From: Leadbetterella lacunae
Lineage (GTDB): Bacteria; Bacteroidota; Bacteroidia; Cytophagales; Spirosomataceae
DNA: 64,000 nucleotides
Assembly (NCBI RefSeq): GCF_042649125.1
Contig: NZ_JBHRYQ010000001.1
Span: 4,464,001-4,528,000, forward strand
Direction: 5' to 3'
The translations under genes were made by a program, and so were the position numbers. Below the pieces are notes generated by a model. It did no database searches and was not told where the DNA came from. It was given only the letters and a program-made list of their open reading frames with translations. Positions 47,923-55,546 of the stretch are shown piece after piece. Positions within the stretch are counted from its first letter, which is position 1. Each line of letters starts with the position of its first letter.

Positions 47923-48336
47923 ATATAGATGGAGTTTAGCAAAGTAAATAGCGAAGGTTTAGTTAAATCAGAGTTTCCTTTTGTGGGGAACTCTTTTTTT
48001 TTAAGAATGCTTTTGGCTGTTCTATATCATAGTCTGATGGACAATGGCGAAGCAAGATAAAAAGGATTTTTAATCCGTTATATTGAAGGATTTAGGAGTT
48101 CTAATTTGGGTAATTTTAAATTTGCTTTTGCTCTGTTTGTATGTTTTATTGGTTTTGTTGACTTTAGCTATTTTCGGGGGAAGATATCAAAACTTCTGAA
48201 TTCATATCAGTCTTAAAGTGTTTAAACCAGATACTTAGTTTCCTTTATTCTTAAATTTTCCGGCTTTATACTTAGCTTAGTTCGTTTATCTACACTCGGC
48301 TTTCTTATCGGTCTGAAGTCCTAATGATAGCACTAT
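47923..48336. other. Intergenic region with a possible degenerate repeat piece
   Basis: No gene seen. The 15-mer TTGTATGTTTTATTG at 48137-48151 recurs exactly at 57627-57641, both preceded by CTCT- and followed by similar T-rich sequence. This hints at decayed copies of the spacer repeat described at 49011-49313. Confidence 0.35.
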
Positions 48337-48888
48337 TTAGTCTGAGGGATAAGTAGTTCGGGTTAAATTTAAATTTTCTCTCACACTGTTTAAATTTTGA
48401 GAGTTGAATTTGTTTTCAAAATCAACAGATTTTTCAATTAAGTTCTCAATTATTGTAAAATTTAGTTTTACACATTTCATAGTGAATAATGAAAACAACC
48501 ATTTATCTTTCAAGACAAATCTTAATGTTTTCTCATTTTTAATAAAAATATACATATTCAACAATTTTGAAGTCTCAATTGAGAGTTCTATTTTATTTAT
48601 GGAATCCCAGCTAAATTGATTTTTTGTTTGATTATGTTTTATAAATTCTAAGCCTTTATTAGTTACTTTAATAAATGTTGAAGGAATAAAAATTAAAAAG
48701 CTTTTAGTCAGAACTATTGAAAAAAATAATACTGCGGTAAATAATAAAGAAATATTAAGAATACCTGAAATTTCGTTTTTTGGGTTAATTTTTAGAAAAA
48801 TAAAATAAGAGGCAAGACAAAATATTAAACCTATAATATTATGAACTAAGAAAGTAATATAAGACCTTAAAAAGTAAGTTTTAATCAT
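48337..48888 (-). CDS. Cassette gene: membrane protein, possible immunity-type protein
   Basis: A 183-residue protein with two N-terminal membrane segments (about 10-32 and 42-66) and a cytoplasmic beta-rich part containing FIPSTFIKVTNKGLEFIKHN, WDSINKIELS and FIKNEKTLRFVLKDK, the layout of bacterial PH-like membrane proteins. Strongly A+T-rich, like the other cassette genes. It follows repeat copy R1 by about 120 bp; no upstream reading-frame tail is seen overlapping its start, unlike its neighbours. Function is unknown; an immunity role is inferred only from context. Confidence 0.6.
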   Translation of the reverse strand: MIKTYFLRSYITFLVHNIIGLIFCLASYFIFLKINPKNEISGILNISLLFTAVLFFSIVLTKSFLIFIPSTFIKVTNKGLEFIKHNQTKNQFSWDSINKIELSIETSKLLNMYIFIKNEKTLRFVLKDKWLFSLFTMKCVKLNFTIIENLIEKSVDFENKFNSQNLNSVRENLNLTRTTYPSD

Positions 48889-49010
48889 AATTATTATTTT
48901 TAAACTCGATGTTAATCTCCTATTGTCCCCTAAATCTATTTTCTTTTTTTTTATATTGTAATAACATTATCTAGGTCAATCTATCCTTTTGATAAAAATT
49001 TACCAAGCAT

Positions 49011-49313
49011 CCCGCTCTGCTTAGTCCAATGACTAAGTACTGCGACATTCGGTCTTCAGACCGTAACAAGGAAGGCATTTCCAGTCAAGTAGCCAATGTT
49101 GCCGTTCTTGTCTTAGCCTTGTGTGTCATTATGCATAGTTGTGCTTATGCCTTCGGCTATTGGGCCTATGTATATGCCTTCCATTAGGCGGTTATGACAA
49201 TATGTTAAACGGTTTTTCAAGTGTTTTTTTATCTTTTGTTTTAATTTACTCTCTGTTTACTCTGGGTACAACCCGCTTTACTCACCTTCTGGGCTATAAA
49301 CTACGTAAGTTAG
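49011..49313 (-). repeat. Spacer repeat copy R1
   Basis: First of a ~300 bp family (R1-R6) oriented to the minus strand. Minus-strand order: a decayed hairpin near the preceding gene's stop codon, a T/A-rich part, a decayed coding stretch containing AEGISTTMHNDTQG and KNGNIGYLTGNAFL (broken by a stop here), the palindrome GGTCTGAAGACC degenerate at one base, a CTTAGTCATTGGACTAAG stem, and the fixed end AGCGGG at 49011. It lies between the genes at 49317-49583 and 48337-48888. Confidence 0.85.
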
Positions 49314-49316
49314 GTT

Positions 49317-49583
49317 TTATTTAAAAAAGTGCATTTCAAAAACTTGTGAAATTATTCCTATTGTTATCAAAATTAAGGCCCTTTTTGTCAATTTATTTTT
49401 CTTTTGAATGGATTCAGAATTCCCTTTAAATATTTCAAAGATTGTGATACTAAAAATAGCTCTGGATATATTTTCAAAATGGTTAAGTTTCATTTTAAAA
49501 TATTTGAAATATGTTATTATAAGGGGAACAAAAAAGATAAATTGAATTATTTTAAAAATCACTTTAGCGTAACTATTTTCCAT
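49317..49583 (-). CDS. Cassette gene: 88-residue membrane protein, possible immunity protein
   Basis: An 88-residue protein with two clear membrane segments (about 9-28 and 68-84) and a lysine-rich middle (SIQKKNKLTKRA). I recognise no family. Its ATG at 49583 is overlapped by the stop of a different reading frame that runs down from 49712 (stop 49573-49575). This is the arrangement expected for a toxin tail followed by its immunity gene. The stop codon lies 4 bp from repeat R1. Confidence 0.55.
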   Translation of the reverse strand: MENSYAKVIFKIIQFIFFVPLIITYFKYFKMKLNHFENISRAIFSITIFEIFKGNSESIQKKNKLTKRALILITIGIISQVFEMHFFK

Positions 49584-49712
49584 TTATAATATTTGTTCGT
49601 TTTAAAATTAATGACGGTCTCTTGAATACTCTATTGTTGTCTTTTGAACTATAATTATTAATTTTCAACTTTCTCAGGATTGGAACTGAAAATGTTTCAT
49701 AAATATTAACCC
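49573..49712 (-). pseudogene. Orphan reading-frame tail overlapping the 49317-49583 gene (putative toxin C-terminal remnant)
   Basis: Reading the minus strand from the AGCGGG-like junction at 49712 gives about 45 open codons (VNIYETFSVPILRKLKINNY near the start, LILKRTNIINGK at the end) that stop at 49573-49575, 11 bp inside the next gene. There is no start codon or leader of its own at the junction; the frame stays open further upstream. Inferred to be the 3' end of a lost larger gene. Confidence 0.5.
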
Positions 49713-49760
49713 GCTTTCGAAGTTTCCTTCTTCGTACGTGTGAACTCCGGCTTTAGGCGG
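49713..49760 (+). repeat. Inverted piece of the spacer repeat
   Basis: The string around CTTCGTACGTGTGAA, with CGAAG/CTTCG arms, is the reverse complement of the hairpin end of the R copies (ACACGTACGAAGG). It is a short fragment in the opposite orientation to R1-R6. Confidence 0.5.
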
Positions 49761-49960
49761 AATAATTATAATCCTTATTTCAATAATAATGCCTTTTTTC
49801 TTTGATGTGAATTATAAAATCCGAAACTATAATTACACCCATAATGCTCTCTCCCCAATCTTTAAATAGCGAATCCTTGTCGTTAAAAAATGTATTTAAC
49901 TTTTAGGAGGCCGCATGTTGATTTATCAAATGGATTGGTTTAAATCCTGACTTGATTGCT

Positions 49961-50020
49961 TTATGAGGGTGAAACACGCCTTACACATCTTCGAAGGCAA
50001 TAGTCTTCGAAGTCCTGGTT
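49961..50020 (-). repeat. Partial spacer repeat (hairpin end only)
   Basis: TATGAGGGTGAAACACGCCTTACACATCTTCGAAGG (read in blocks) closely follows the hairpin end of copy R3, and again sits just after a gene's stop codon on the minus strand (gene 50033-50683). The coding-like half is missing or too decayed to see between here and 49760. Confidence 0.6.
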
Positions 50021-50032
50021 TTGAATTAGTAA

Positions 50033-50683
50033 TTACTTACATCTTTCTTTTTCAACATTAAACACTTTAAAAAAATATAATGAAGTATAATTATATTGAT
50101 AACAAGAACTATCTGAATACTTTGAATTTTCGAAATTGCAATTAACGTAGGTTTTCAATTTTTTTTCAGATAATTTATATTTTTCAATACAGTTTAATTG
50201 AAAATTTAATGAATCTAAAATCAAGTCAGGGTCAATTGCAAAATCGACTAAATTGTCATTTTTACTTAAAAATTTTTTTTGAATATTTTCTTTCATGGAA
50301 TAGACTTCATATACGTCTAAGGAATATTTATTATTTTCTTCAAAATCCTTAAAAAATATTAGTTTGTGTATATAATCACCTTTGAAAATTTCAATTTCTT
50401 TCACATCTGTGGCTTCTCTATACTCAATGGTTCTTTTCCAAAGTCCATTTTCATAGTAAAATTGTTTGGTCCGAGATTCAAATAATGAAAGGTGACATTT
50501 TAAAAGAATGGTATTTTTTGAAGAATGAAAAACTTCGAAAAAAGGAAAATTAAAAAATGGGTGTCTTATTTCGTCAATACCTTTAAAATTAATGAAATCA
50601 AAATTTTTATAATATTTTGAATCATTATTTAATTTGCAAGAATTAATTGTGATAAATATCAATAATATACTAATTCTCTTCAT
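50033..50683 (-). CDS. Cassette gene: lipoprotein, possible immunity protein
   Basis: Starting at the ATG at 50683 gives a lipoprotein signal (MKRISILLIFITINSCK). The in-frame ATG at 50698 adds only five residues. The mature ~200 residues are rich in Lys, Asn, Phe and Tyr, with paired beta-strand-like blocks (FYYENGLWKRTIEYREA, KEIEIFKGDYIHKLIFF) and four further cysteines near the C-terminus. No family is recognised. A foreign frame stops 14 bp inside its start (stop 50670-50672), and repeat R2 lies upstream. A periplasmic immunity lipoprotein is the inferred role. Confidence 0.6.
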   Translation of the reverse strand: MKRISILLIFITINSCKLNNDSKYYKNFDFINFKGIDEIRHPFFNFPFFEVFHSSKNTILLKCHLSLFESRTKQFYYENGLWKRTIEYREATDVKEIEIFKGDYIHKLIFFKDFEENNKYSLDVYEVYSMKENIQKKFLSKNDNLVDFAIDPDLILDSLNFQLNCIEKYKLSEKKLKTYVNCNFENSKYSDSSCYQYNYTSLYFFKVFNVEKERCK

Positions 50684-50771
50684 AATAAAAATTACCATTC
50701 AGTATTTTAACATTTGTTACTGTTGTAGTCTTTGGTGTACCTGAATTATAGATCAAATTTGTCCATTTCCC
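50670..50771 (-). pseudogene. Orphan reading-frame tail overlapping the 50033-50683 gene (putative toxin C-terminal remnant)
   Basis: From the end of repeat R2, the minus strand is open for 33 codons starting GKWTNLIYNSGTPKTTT and ending ILNGNFYYEEN, stopping inside the lipoprotein gene. The composition is protein-like, and an in-frame stop inside the repeat's palindrome cuts it off from anything upstream. Inferred to be the remaining C-terminus of a displaced toxin. Confidence 0.5.
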
Positions 50772-51066
50772 TAGCTCTGCTTAGTCTTATGACTAAGTAG
50801 CTGCGACATTCGGTCTTCAGACCGTTACAAGGAAGGAAGGCATTTCCAGTCAAGTATCCAATGTTGTCGTTCTTATCGTAGCCTAGTGTGCCATTATGCA
50901 TAGTTGTGCTTATGCCTTCGGCAAGTGTTCCTGTGAAGGTATCTTCCATGGTGCGGTTTTGACAATATGTTAAACGGTTTTTCAAATGTTTTTTCTTTAC
51001 TTACTGTTTTCTGCAGCTAAAATCCGCTTTACACACATACGAAGGAAATAACCTTCGCAAAGCTGG
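50771..51066 (-). repeat. Spacer repeat copy R2
   Basis: A complete copy. Its coding-like part is open here as a 79-codon frame (50746-50985) with RTMEDTFTGTLAEGISTTM and GYDKNDNIGYLTGNAFL. A four-base duplication (GGAAGGAAGG) changes the frame relative to other copies. Both palindromes (GGTCTGAAGACC-type and CTTAGTCATAAGACTAAG) are intact. The final AGCGGG is altered to AGCTAGGG. Confidence 0.88.
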
Positions 51067-51188
51067 AGTTTGGGCGATATGTTATTGTTTTGTTCAGATG
51101 GTGTTTTTTTAATTTTTATTTCAACTGCTAAAGTAAAGGAAGAGAGGTATTGCCTTCTAGAAAAATAAATTTAAATTGTAAATACAAA

Positions 51189-51650
51189 TCATTTTTTATT
51201 TTTCACTTCAAATGCTACCAAAATACCATCTAAAAATGATTCTTCCGATTCAGAGATTATGCCCTCTTGCTTATAAGGTCCAATTAAATCCTTTATAAAG
51301 TCATATTCAATATGACTTTTAACTTTCCCTCGTTTTAAAATCTTAGCTAATTTATTTTCCCTTTTATAAGGTAGTCCTTCTTCCCTAATTATCTTCCAAA
51401 ATTCCTCCACCGTTTGTCCTGAGCCTTCTTGAAAATAAGTAAAAACATCTTGATACTCATATTTTAGGCTTGACAAATTATTATATGGAGGCTTCCTGTC
51501 TATTAAACCACTTTTAGTTTGATTTGTACATAATACAAACCAATCAATATCGGATTGTTTCCAATTTTTGGGTGAGTAATTTGTGTAAGCTTCGATTGCT
51601 ATATCGCATGCCTTACGTAAATTTTCTATTTCTGTTTGATATTTTGTCAT
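51189..51650 (-). CDS. Cassette gene: soluble 153-residue protein, possible immunity protein
   Basis: A cytosolic, mostly helical protein (MTKYQTEIENLRKACDIAIE at the start, WKQSDIDWFVLCTNQTKSGL near 31-50, KRGKVKSHIEYDFIKDLIGP towards the end). No signal, membrane segment or known domain is visible. Its ATG overlaps the TGA of a short open tail coming out of repeat R3 (ATGA overlap), as in coupled toxin-immunity pairs. Size and acidic/basic balance suit an immunity protein, but there is no homology evidence. Confidence 0.6.
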   Translation of the reverse strand: MTKYQTEIENLRKACDIAIEAYTNYSPKNWKQSDIDWFVLCTNQTKSGLIDRKPPYNNLSSLKYEYQDVFTYFQEGSGQTVEEFWKIIREEGLPYKRENKLAKILKRGKVKSHIEYDFIKDLIGPYKQEGIISESEESFLDGILVAFEVKNKK

Positions 51651-51680
51651 GATATTAAGGTAAAAATTTCCTTCCGAACC
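51647..51680 (-). pseudogene. Short reading-frame tail fused to the 51189-51650 start (putative remnant)
   Basis: Ten codons (VRKEIFTLIS) between the repeat R3 junction and a TGA that overlaps the downstream ATG by ATGA. Too short to be meaningful alone; listed because four other cassettes show the same arrangement. Confidence 0.35.
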
Positions 51681-51980
51681 CCGCTCTGCTTAGTCTTATG
51701 GCCAAGTTGCTGCGACATTCGGTCTTCAGACCGTTACAAGGAAGGCATTTTCAGTCAAGTAGCCAATGTTGCCGTTCTTGTCATAGCCTTGTGTGCCATT
51801 ATGCATAGTTGTGCTTATGCCTTCGGCAAGTGTTCCTGTGAAGGTATCTTCCATGAGGCGGTTTTGACAATATGTTAAACGGTTTTTCAAATGGTTTCTT
51901 TTTTTAATTTACTTTCTGTTTTATGCGGGTGAAACCCGCTTTACACACGTACTAAGGAAATATCCTTCGCAAAGCGAGGT
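51679..51980 (-). repeat. Spacer repeat copy R3
   Basis: A complete copy lying just after the stop codon (51998) of the SdrD-like gene. Near-perfect hairpins are visible at its upstream end: GCGAAGG...CCTTAG and AGCGGGTTTCACCCGC. The coding-like stretch reads LMEDTFTGTLAEGISTTM and QGYDKNGNIGYLTENAFLV before a stop. It ends AGCGGGG at the cassette junction. Confidence 0.9.
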
Positions 51981-51997
51981 TTGCATCTCAAAAGTCC

Positions 51998-54900
51998 TTA
52001 CGGAGACAATATTTTTTTGATTGATATGGGGACACAAATCACGTTTTCGCATTTAGCAGAAAATGCTATGTCAATGTCTGTGAAACTTTTTTGAGATGTG
52101 TTACTTAGGTCAATCACTATTGGCTCTGTATCAAGGGAGCCTGGGTAAAGGTCTGAGTCCGTGCCAATGTTGTTTCCTTGCTTTACTAGAGTCGAAACTT
52201 GGAGGTTTTTTGGAATTGAAGTACTTACTAGTTTTATTTTGTATGTGCCAGATTCTAGGTTGGCGAATCCAAATGCACCGGATGCATCGGTGGTGTCCTT
52301 GGCGAGTAGATTACCATCTAAATATAGCTCAATGATAATATCGCCTACGCCATTCTCATTTTGGTCTTGGAGCCCGTTGTTGTTGGCATCTAGCCAAACG
52401 TAGTCGCCTAAGCTACCTTTGGTGTTGTCTATTGTAAATCCGGCCGCCAAAGAAAAGTCTTTATTAAGGGTACTGGTGGGTGATACTACAATATCAAAAA
52501 CATATGGATTTTCGTTGTTTAAGTCGGAATCTAAATTTTTATTTTCACCTACAAAAGGTATTGTGGGCATATAACCAGAAGGAGTATGAATTTTTAAATT
52601 ATAAGTTCCAGATGTTACTTGATCAAAAATAACCTTTCCTGTAGTATCAGTTACACTACTTGTCAAAAGAGAATCAGAAATGTATAAATCTACCGGTACT
52701 TCTGATAATGGTGGTTCGTTAGTTTCTTGAAGGCCGTTTCCATTAATGTCATCCCAAACATACAAGCCAATTTGACCTGTCCATATTACTAAGCGAGTAT
52801 CTATATTTTGAATCTCTCTTTTAAAGTCATTGTAGACTGTAGAATTGTCAACTTCAATAATAAAAGTTGTTCCAGTAGAATCTGTTTGGGAGCTGTCAAA
52901 AAAGCCACCAACATACTGATTTGTTGCCTTAAAGCCTTGAGGAATATCGACTTTTACCAAATATTTGCCATTCGGCAGGTTTTTAAAAATATATTCTCCA
53001 TACGGTCCGGTTATTGTGCTATCAAGTTTATTAAATGCTAAATCTAAAAGGTAAACTTTGAACTTGGGTACAGAATTGTATGTTTTCAAATCGTTAAATG
53101 TCCCATTTAGCAATGCCACTCGACCTGATATTAAGCCTAATTTTTTTATAAAGCCTTGATTTATAGATAGGTTATCTATGATGCTATTGTTTATGTCAGA
53201 AGTAACATTTAGACGAATTTCAAATGTGGAGTCTATTTTGCAATTTTGACAAGGGAAAGGAGAAGAAAATCTAATATTATAAATTCCTTCAGTTACATTG
53301 TCGAATTTATAAACTCCATTTAAGTCTGAAAAAGTGGTAGCAATTAAATCCCTTGAAAATAAAGTAGTAAAAAGCTGAACTTTAACTCCAGGAAGATAAC
53401 CTTCTGTTGATTCTTTTACATTATTTTCATTTTGGTCTTGGTAAACATACCCTCCAAAACTTGCGTTATTTTGATTTGGAATTAAACCTGCATTAAAGTT
53501 TTTAATATCTCGACTTGGGTCACCAACAGGTTTTGAAGTATCAATATTTGATCCAATAATGGTTCTCCCGAAATAAATATTATTAGGGTCTGTATATATA
53601 TATGAATCCGAGGGATTGGTATAATCAAAAACTCTAGTGTAGGTTTTGCCAAAAGGTGTTAAAACTGAAATTAAATAATTCCCAGAAGCTAATCCTGAGA
53701 ACATATAATTGCCTTCGTAATCTGTTTTTGTTGATGCTAATAAATTAGTATATTGGTTATTTAAATAGATAGTTACATTATTAAGAGCGGGTTCATTTAC
53801 TGAATACAAACCGTCTTCATTAGTATCAGTCCAAATTTTCCCACTGATTGATCCATAATTGGCGGGTTTATAAATTCCCGCATTTATAACAAAAATATTT
53901 TTCTCTTGAATATTACTATTGTTTATTATCGTTGAATTTAGAGTCATGAAAGTAACAGGGTCAAAACTTGAAGCTATGGAGTTTACACCTGTTGTTATGG
54001 GGGATATTAAATATTCTTTCGGACAATTTATTAATAAAATATATTCTCCATCTGGAAGTCTACTAAAATTATATCTCCCATATTTATTTGTAAGTTCATT
54101 AGCAACTATTTCACTTTTTTCATTGATTGCATAAATCGAAACATTTTTAACTGGTTTCTCTCCAACATCTCTTAACCCATTTTCGTTGGTGTCTTCCCAC
54201 ACTAATCCTCCAATTATGCCCAGCGTGTCAGGTACCACTCCGATATTATAAACAATAGAGGAAGAGTAAGGGGGGTATTTATTTAAGTTTAATCTCTTAT
54301 AAACCGATGTTGAAATTTCGTTATTTTCATCTATGTAATTTTTATTATATATAGTGCTGAATACTACGTAATATAATCCTTTTGAAATAATTTTTAATTT
54401 ATACTTGCCATTTGTATCTGTGTAGGCTGTATCAAGACCATTTAAGTTTTCATCGTACAAAATAACTTCAACATCAGTCTCCGGGATTATTTCTTCATCT
54501 AATATCCCATTTTCGTTTGTATCATTCCACACTAAGCCTTCTATCGTTTCATATTTTTTATAAACCCCTACATCTATTTTAAAATTATTGTTACTAAGGC
54601 TCTCTGTGTCAATATTGTAACCAACCGAAACACCCGTCATAGGGTTAACGTCTGAGTCTTTATTTTCATCAAAAGTTACATTTAAATCATAAACAAGAAT
54701 ATTAGAATAAGGTACTATTTCGTATTGGGTTGGCAAAGAGGCCGACAATGCCTTGATTCTATATACTCCTTTCGATAAATTATTAAAGGCATATGAACCA
54801 TCGGGTGCGGTAACTACGGTCTTCACAACCGAAAATCCTTCGTATAAGTCAATAGTTACCCCTCCCATTCCTACTTCTGTATCCTCTTTATAAGTATTTT

Positions 54901-55054
54901 CGTTTTCATCAACCCATACCATTCCACTAATGCTTCCTGTGGCTGCTGAGTTAGTTTGTGCCTTTGAGTTTTGGATAAAAAACAAAGTAAGAATTGTGCA
55001 AAATGTGCTTTTTAGGAGCCACAAAATAGTTTCTTTTGGTAATACTTGAGTCAT
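51998..55054 (-). CDS. Large surface protein of eight SdrD-B-like repeats
   Basis: A 1018-residue exported protein (signal peptide to SKAQ). It is built of about eight SdrD B-like/CNA-B-like modules of ~110-120 residues, each opening G-x-(I/L)-x-G-x-VW-x-D-x-N-x-N-G-x-x-(D/E), the calcium-binding DxNxNG loop; the sixth is degenerate and lacks the loop. The C-terminus ends CENVICVPISIKKILSP, a short Cys-x4-Cys-Pro-basic tail rather than a standard T9SS domain. It is probably a rod-like adhesin or stalk. It is divergent from the T9SS type B protein at 55547, and the two may be co-regulated. Confidence 0.85.
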   Translation of the reverse strand: MTQVLPKETILWLLKSTFCTILTLFFIQNSKAQTNSAATGSISGMVWVDENENTYKEDTEVGMGGVTIDLYEGFSVVKTVVTAPDGSYAFNNLSKGVYRIKALSASLPTQYEIVPYSNILVYDLNVTFDENKDSDVNPMTGVSVGYNIDTESLSNNNFKIDVGVYKKYETIEGLVWNDTNENGILDEEIIPETDVEVILYDENLNGLDTAYTDTNGKYKLKIISKGLYYVVFSTIYNKNYIDENNEISTSVYKRLNLNKYPPYSSSIVYNIGVVPDTLGIIGGLVWEDTNENGLRDVGEKPVKNVSIYAINEKSEIVANELTNKYGRYNFSRLPDGEYILLINCPKEYLISPITTGVNSIASSFDPVTFMTLNSTIINNSNIQEKNIFVINAGIYKPANYGSISGKIWTDTNEDGLYSVNEPALNNVTIYLNNQYTNLLASTKTDYEGNYMFSGLASGNYLISVLTPFGKTYTRVFDYTNPSDSYIYTDPNNIYFGRTIIGSNIDTSKPVGDPSRDIKNFNAGLIPNQNNASFGGYVYQDQNENNVKESTEGYLPGVKVQLFTTLFSRDLIATTFSDLNGVYKFDNVTEGIYNIRFSSPFPCQNCKIDSTFEIRLNVTSDINNSIIDNLSINQGFIKKLGLISGRVALLNGTFNDLKTYNSVPKFKVYLLDLAFNKLDSTITGPYGEYIFKNLPNGKYLVKVDIPQGFKATNQYVGGFFDSSQTDSTGTTFIIEVDNSTVYNDFKREIQNIDTRLVIWTGQIGLYVWDDINGNGLQETNEPPLSEVPVDLYISDSLLTSSVTDTTGKVIFDQVTSGTYNLKIHTPSGYMPTIPFVGENKNLDSDLNNENPYVFDIVVSPTSTLNKDFSLAAGFTIDNTKGSLGDYVWLDANNNGLQDQNENGVGDIIIELYLDGNLLAKDTTDASGAFGFANLESGTYKIKLVSTSIPKNLQVSTLVKQGNNIGTDSDLYPGSLDTEPIVIDLSNTSQKSFTDIDIAFSAKCENVICVPISIKKILSP

Positions 55055-55546
55055 GTCTTTGCAGGCATTAGAATAATTTAAAATTGTGCTTTTTCGGATT
55101 TTATTCTGTTTGAATATTTACTGAAAATTGGGCTAAATTCTTTACTTCAAATTGCGAGCCAATTCTTTCCTCAGAAATAAAAAAAGGGGTAGTTTTTTTT
55201 GAAATAAATAATTACTGAGCGGTAGTGTTTGTTTTTAAGTGGTTTTGGAGCTTTTGTTAACTAAGGAGTTATTTAACGAGAAAAATATTTCAATTTATTT
55301 TAGACTCTCCAAAAACGCAAACTGCTTAGCGAAGTAAAGCCCAACGGAGTAACTTAAATGATAGCATGGGTGTAATTCTACTTCGGTTTCAACTAACAAT
55401 TGGTTTAAGATAGAGAAATTTTCAATTGCAATTATTTTATGGGCAAAGAGTATTGTCGGAATGATTTTTGAATAAAATTAATCGAAGAAACAAATAGCTT
55501 AAAATACATCTTTACCACGCAGTTTTTTACTTTCAAATTTTGCTTT
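55055..55546. promoter_or_regulatory. Divergent promoter region of two surface-protein genes
   Basis: About 490 bp between the divergent SdrD-like and T9SS genes; no gene seen. A+T-rich, with no clear TAnnTTTG/TTTG pair on either strand that I would assign with confidence. A GC-richer patch near 55310-55360 (AGCGAAGTAAAGCCCAACGG) is unexplained. Confidence 0.35.

Noticed and set aside
50746..50985. 79-residue protein-coding gene within repeat R2
   Set aside because: The frame is the shared relic of all repeat copies; stops and frame changes in the other copies show it is not maintained as a gene.
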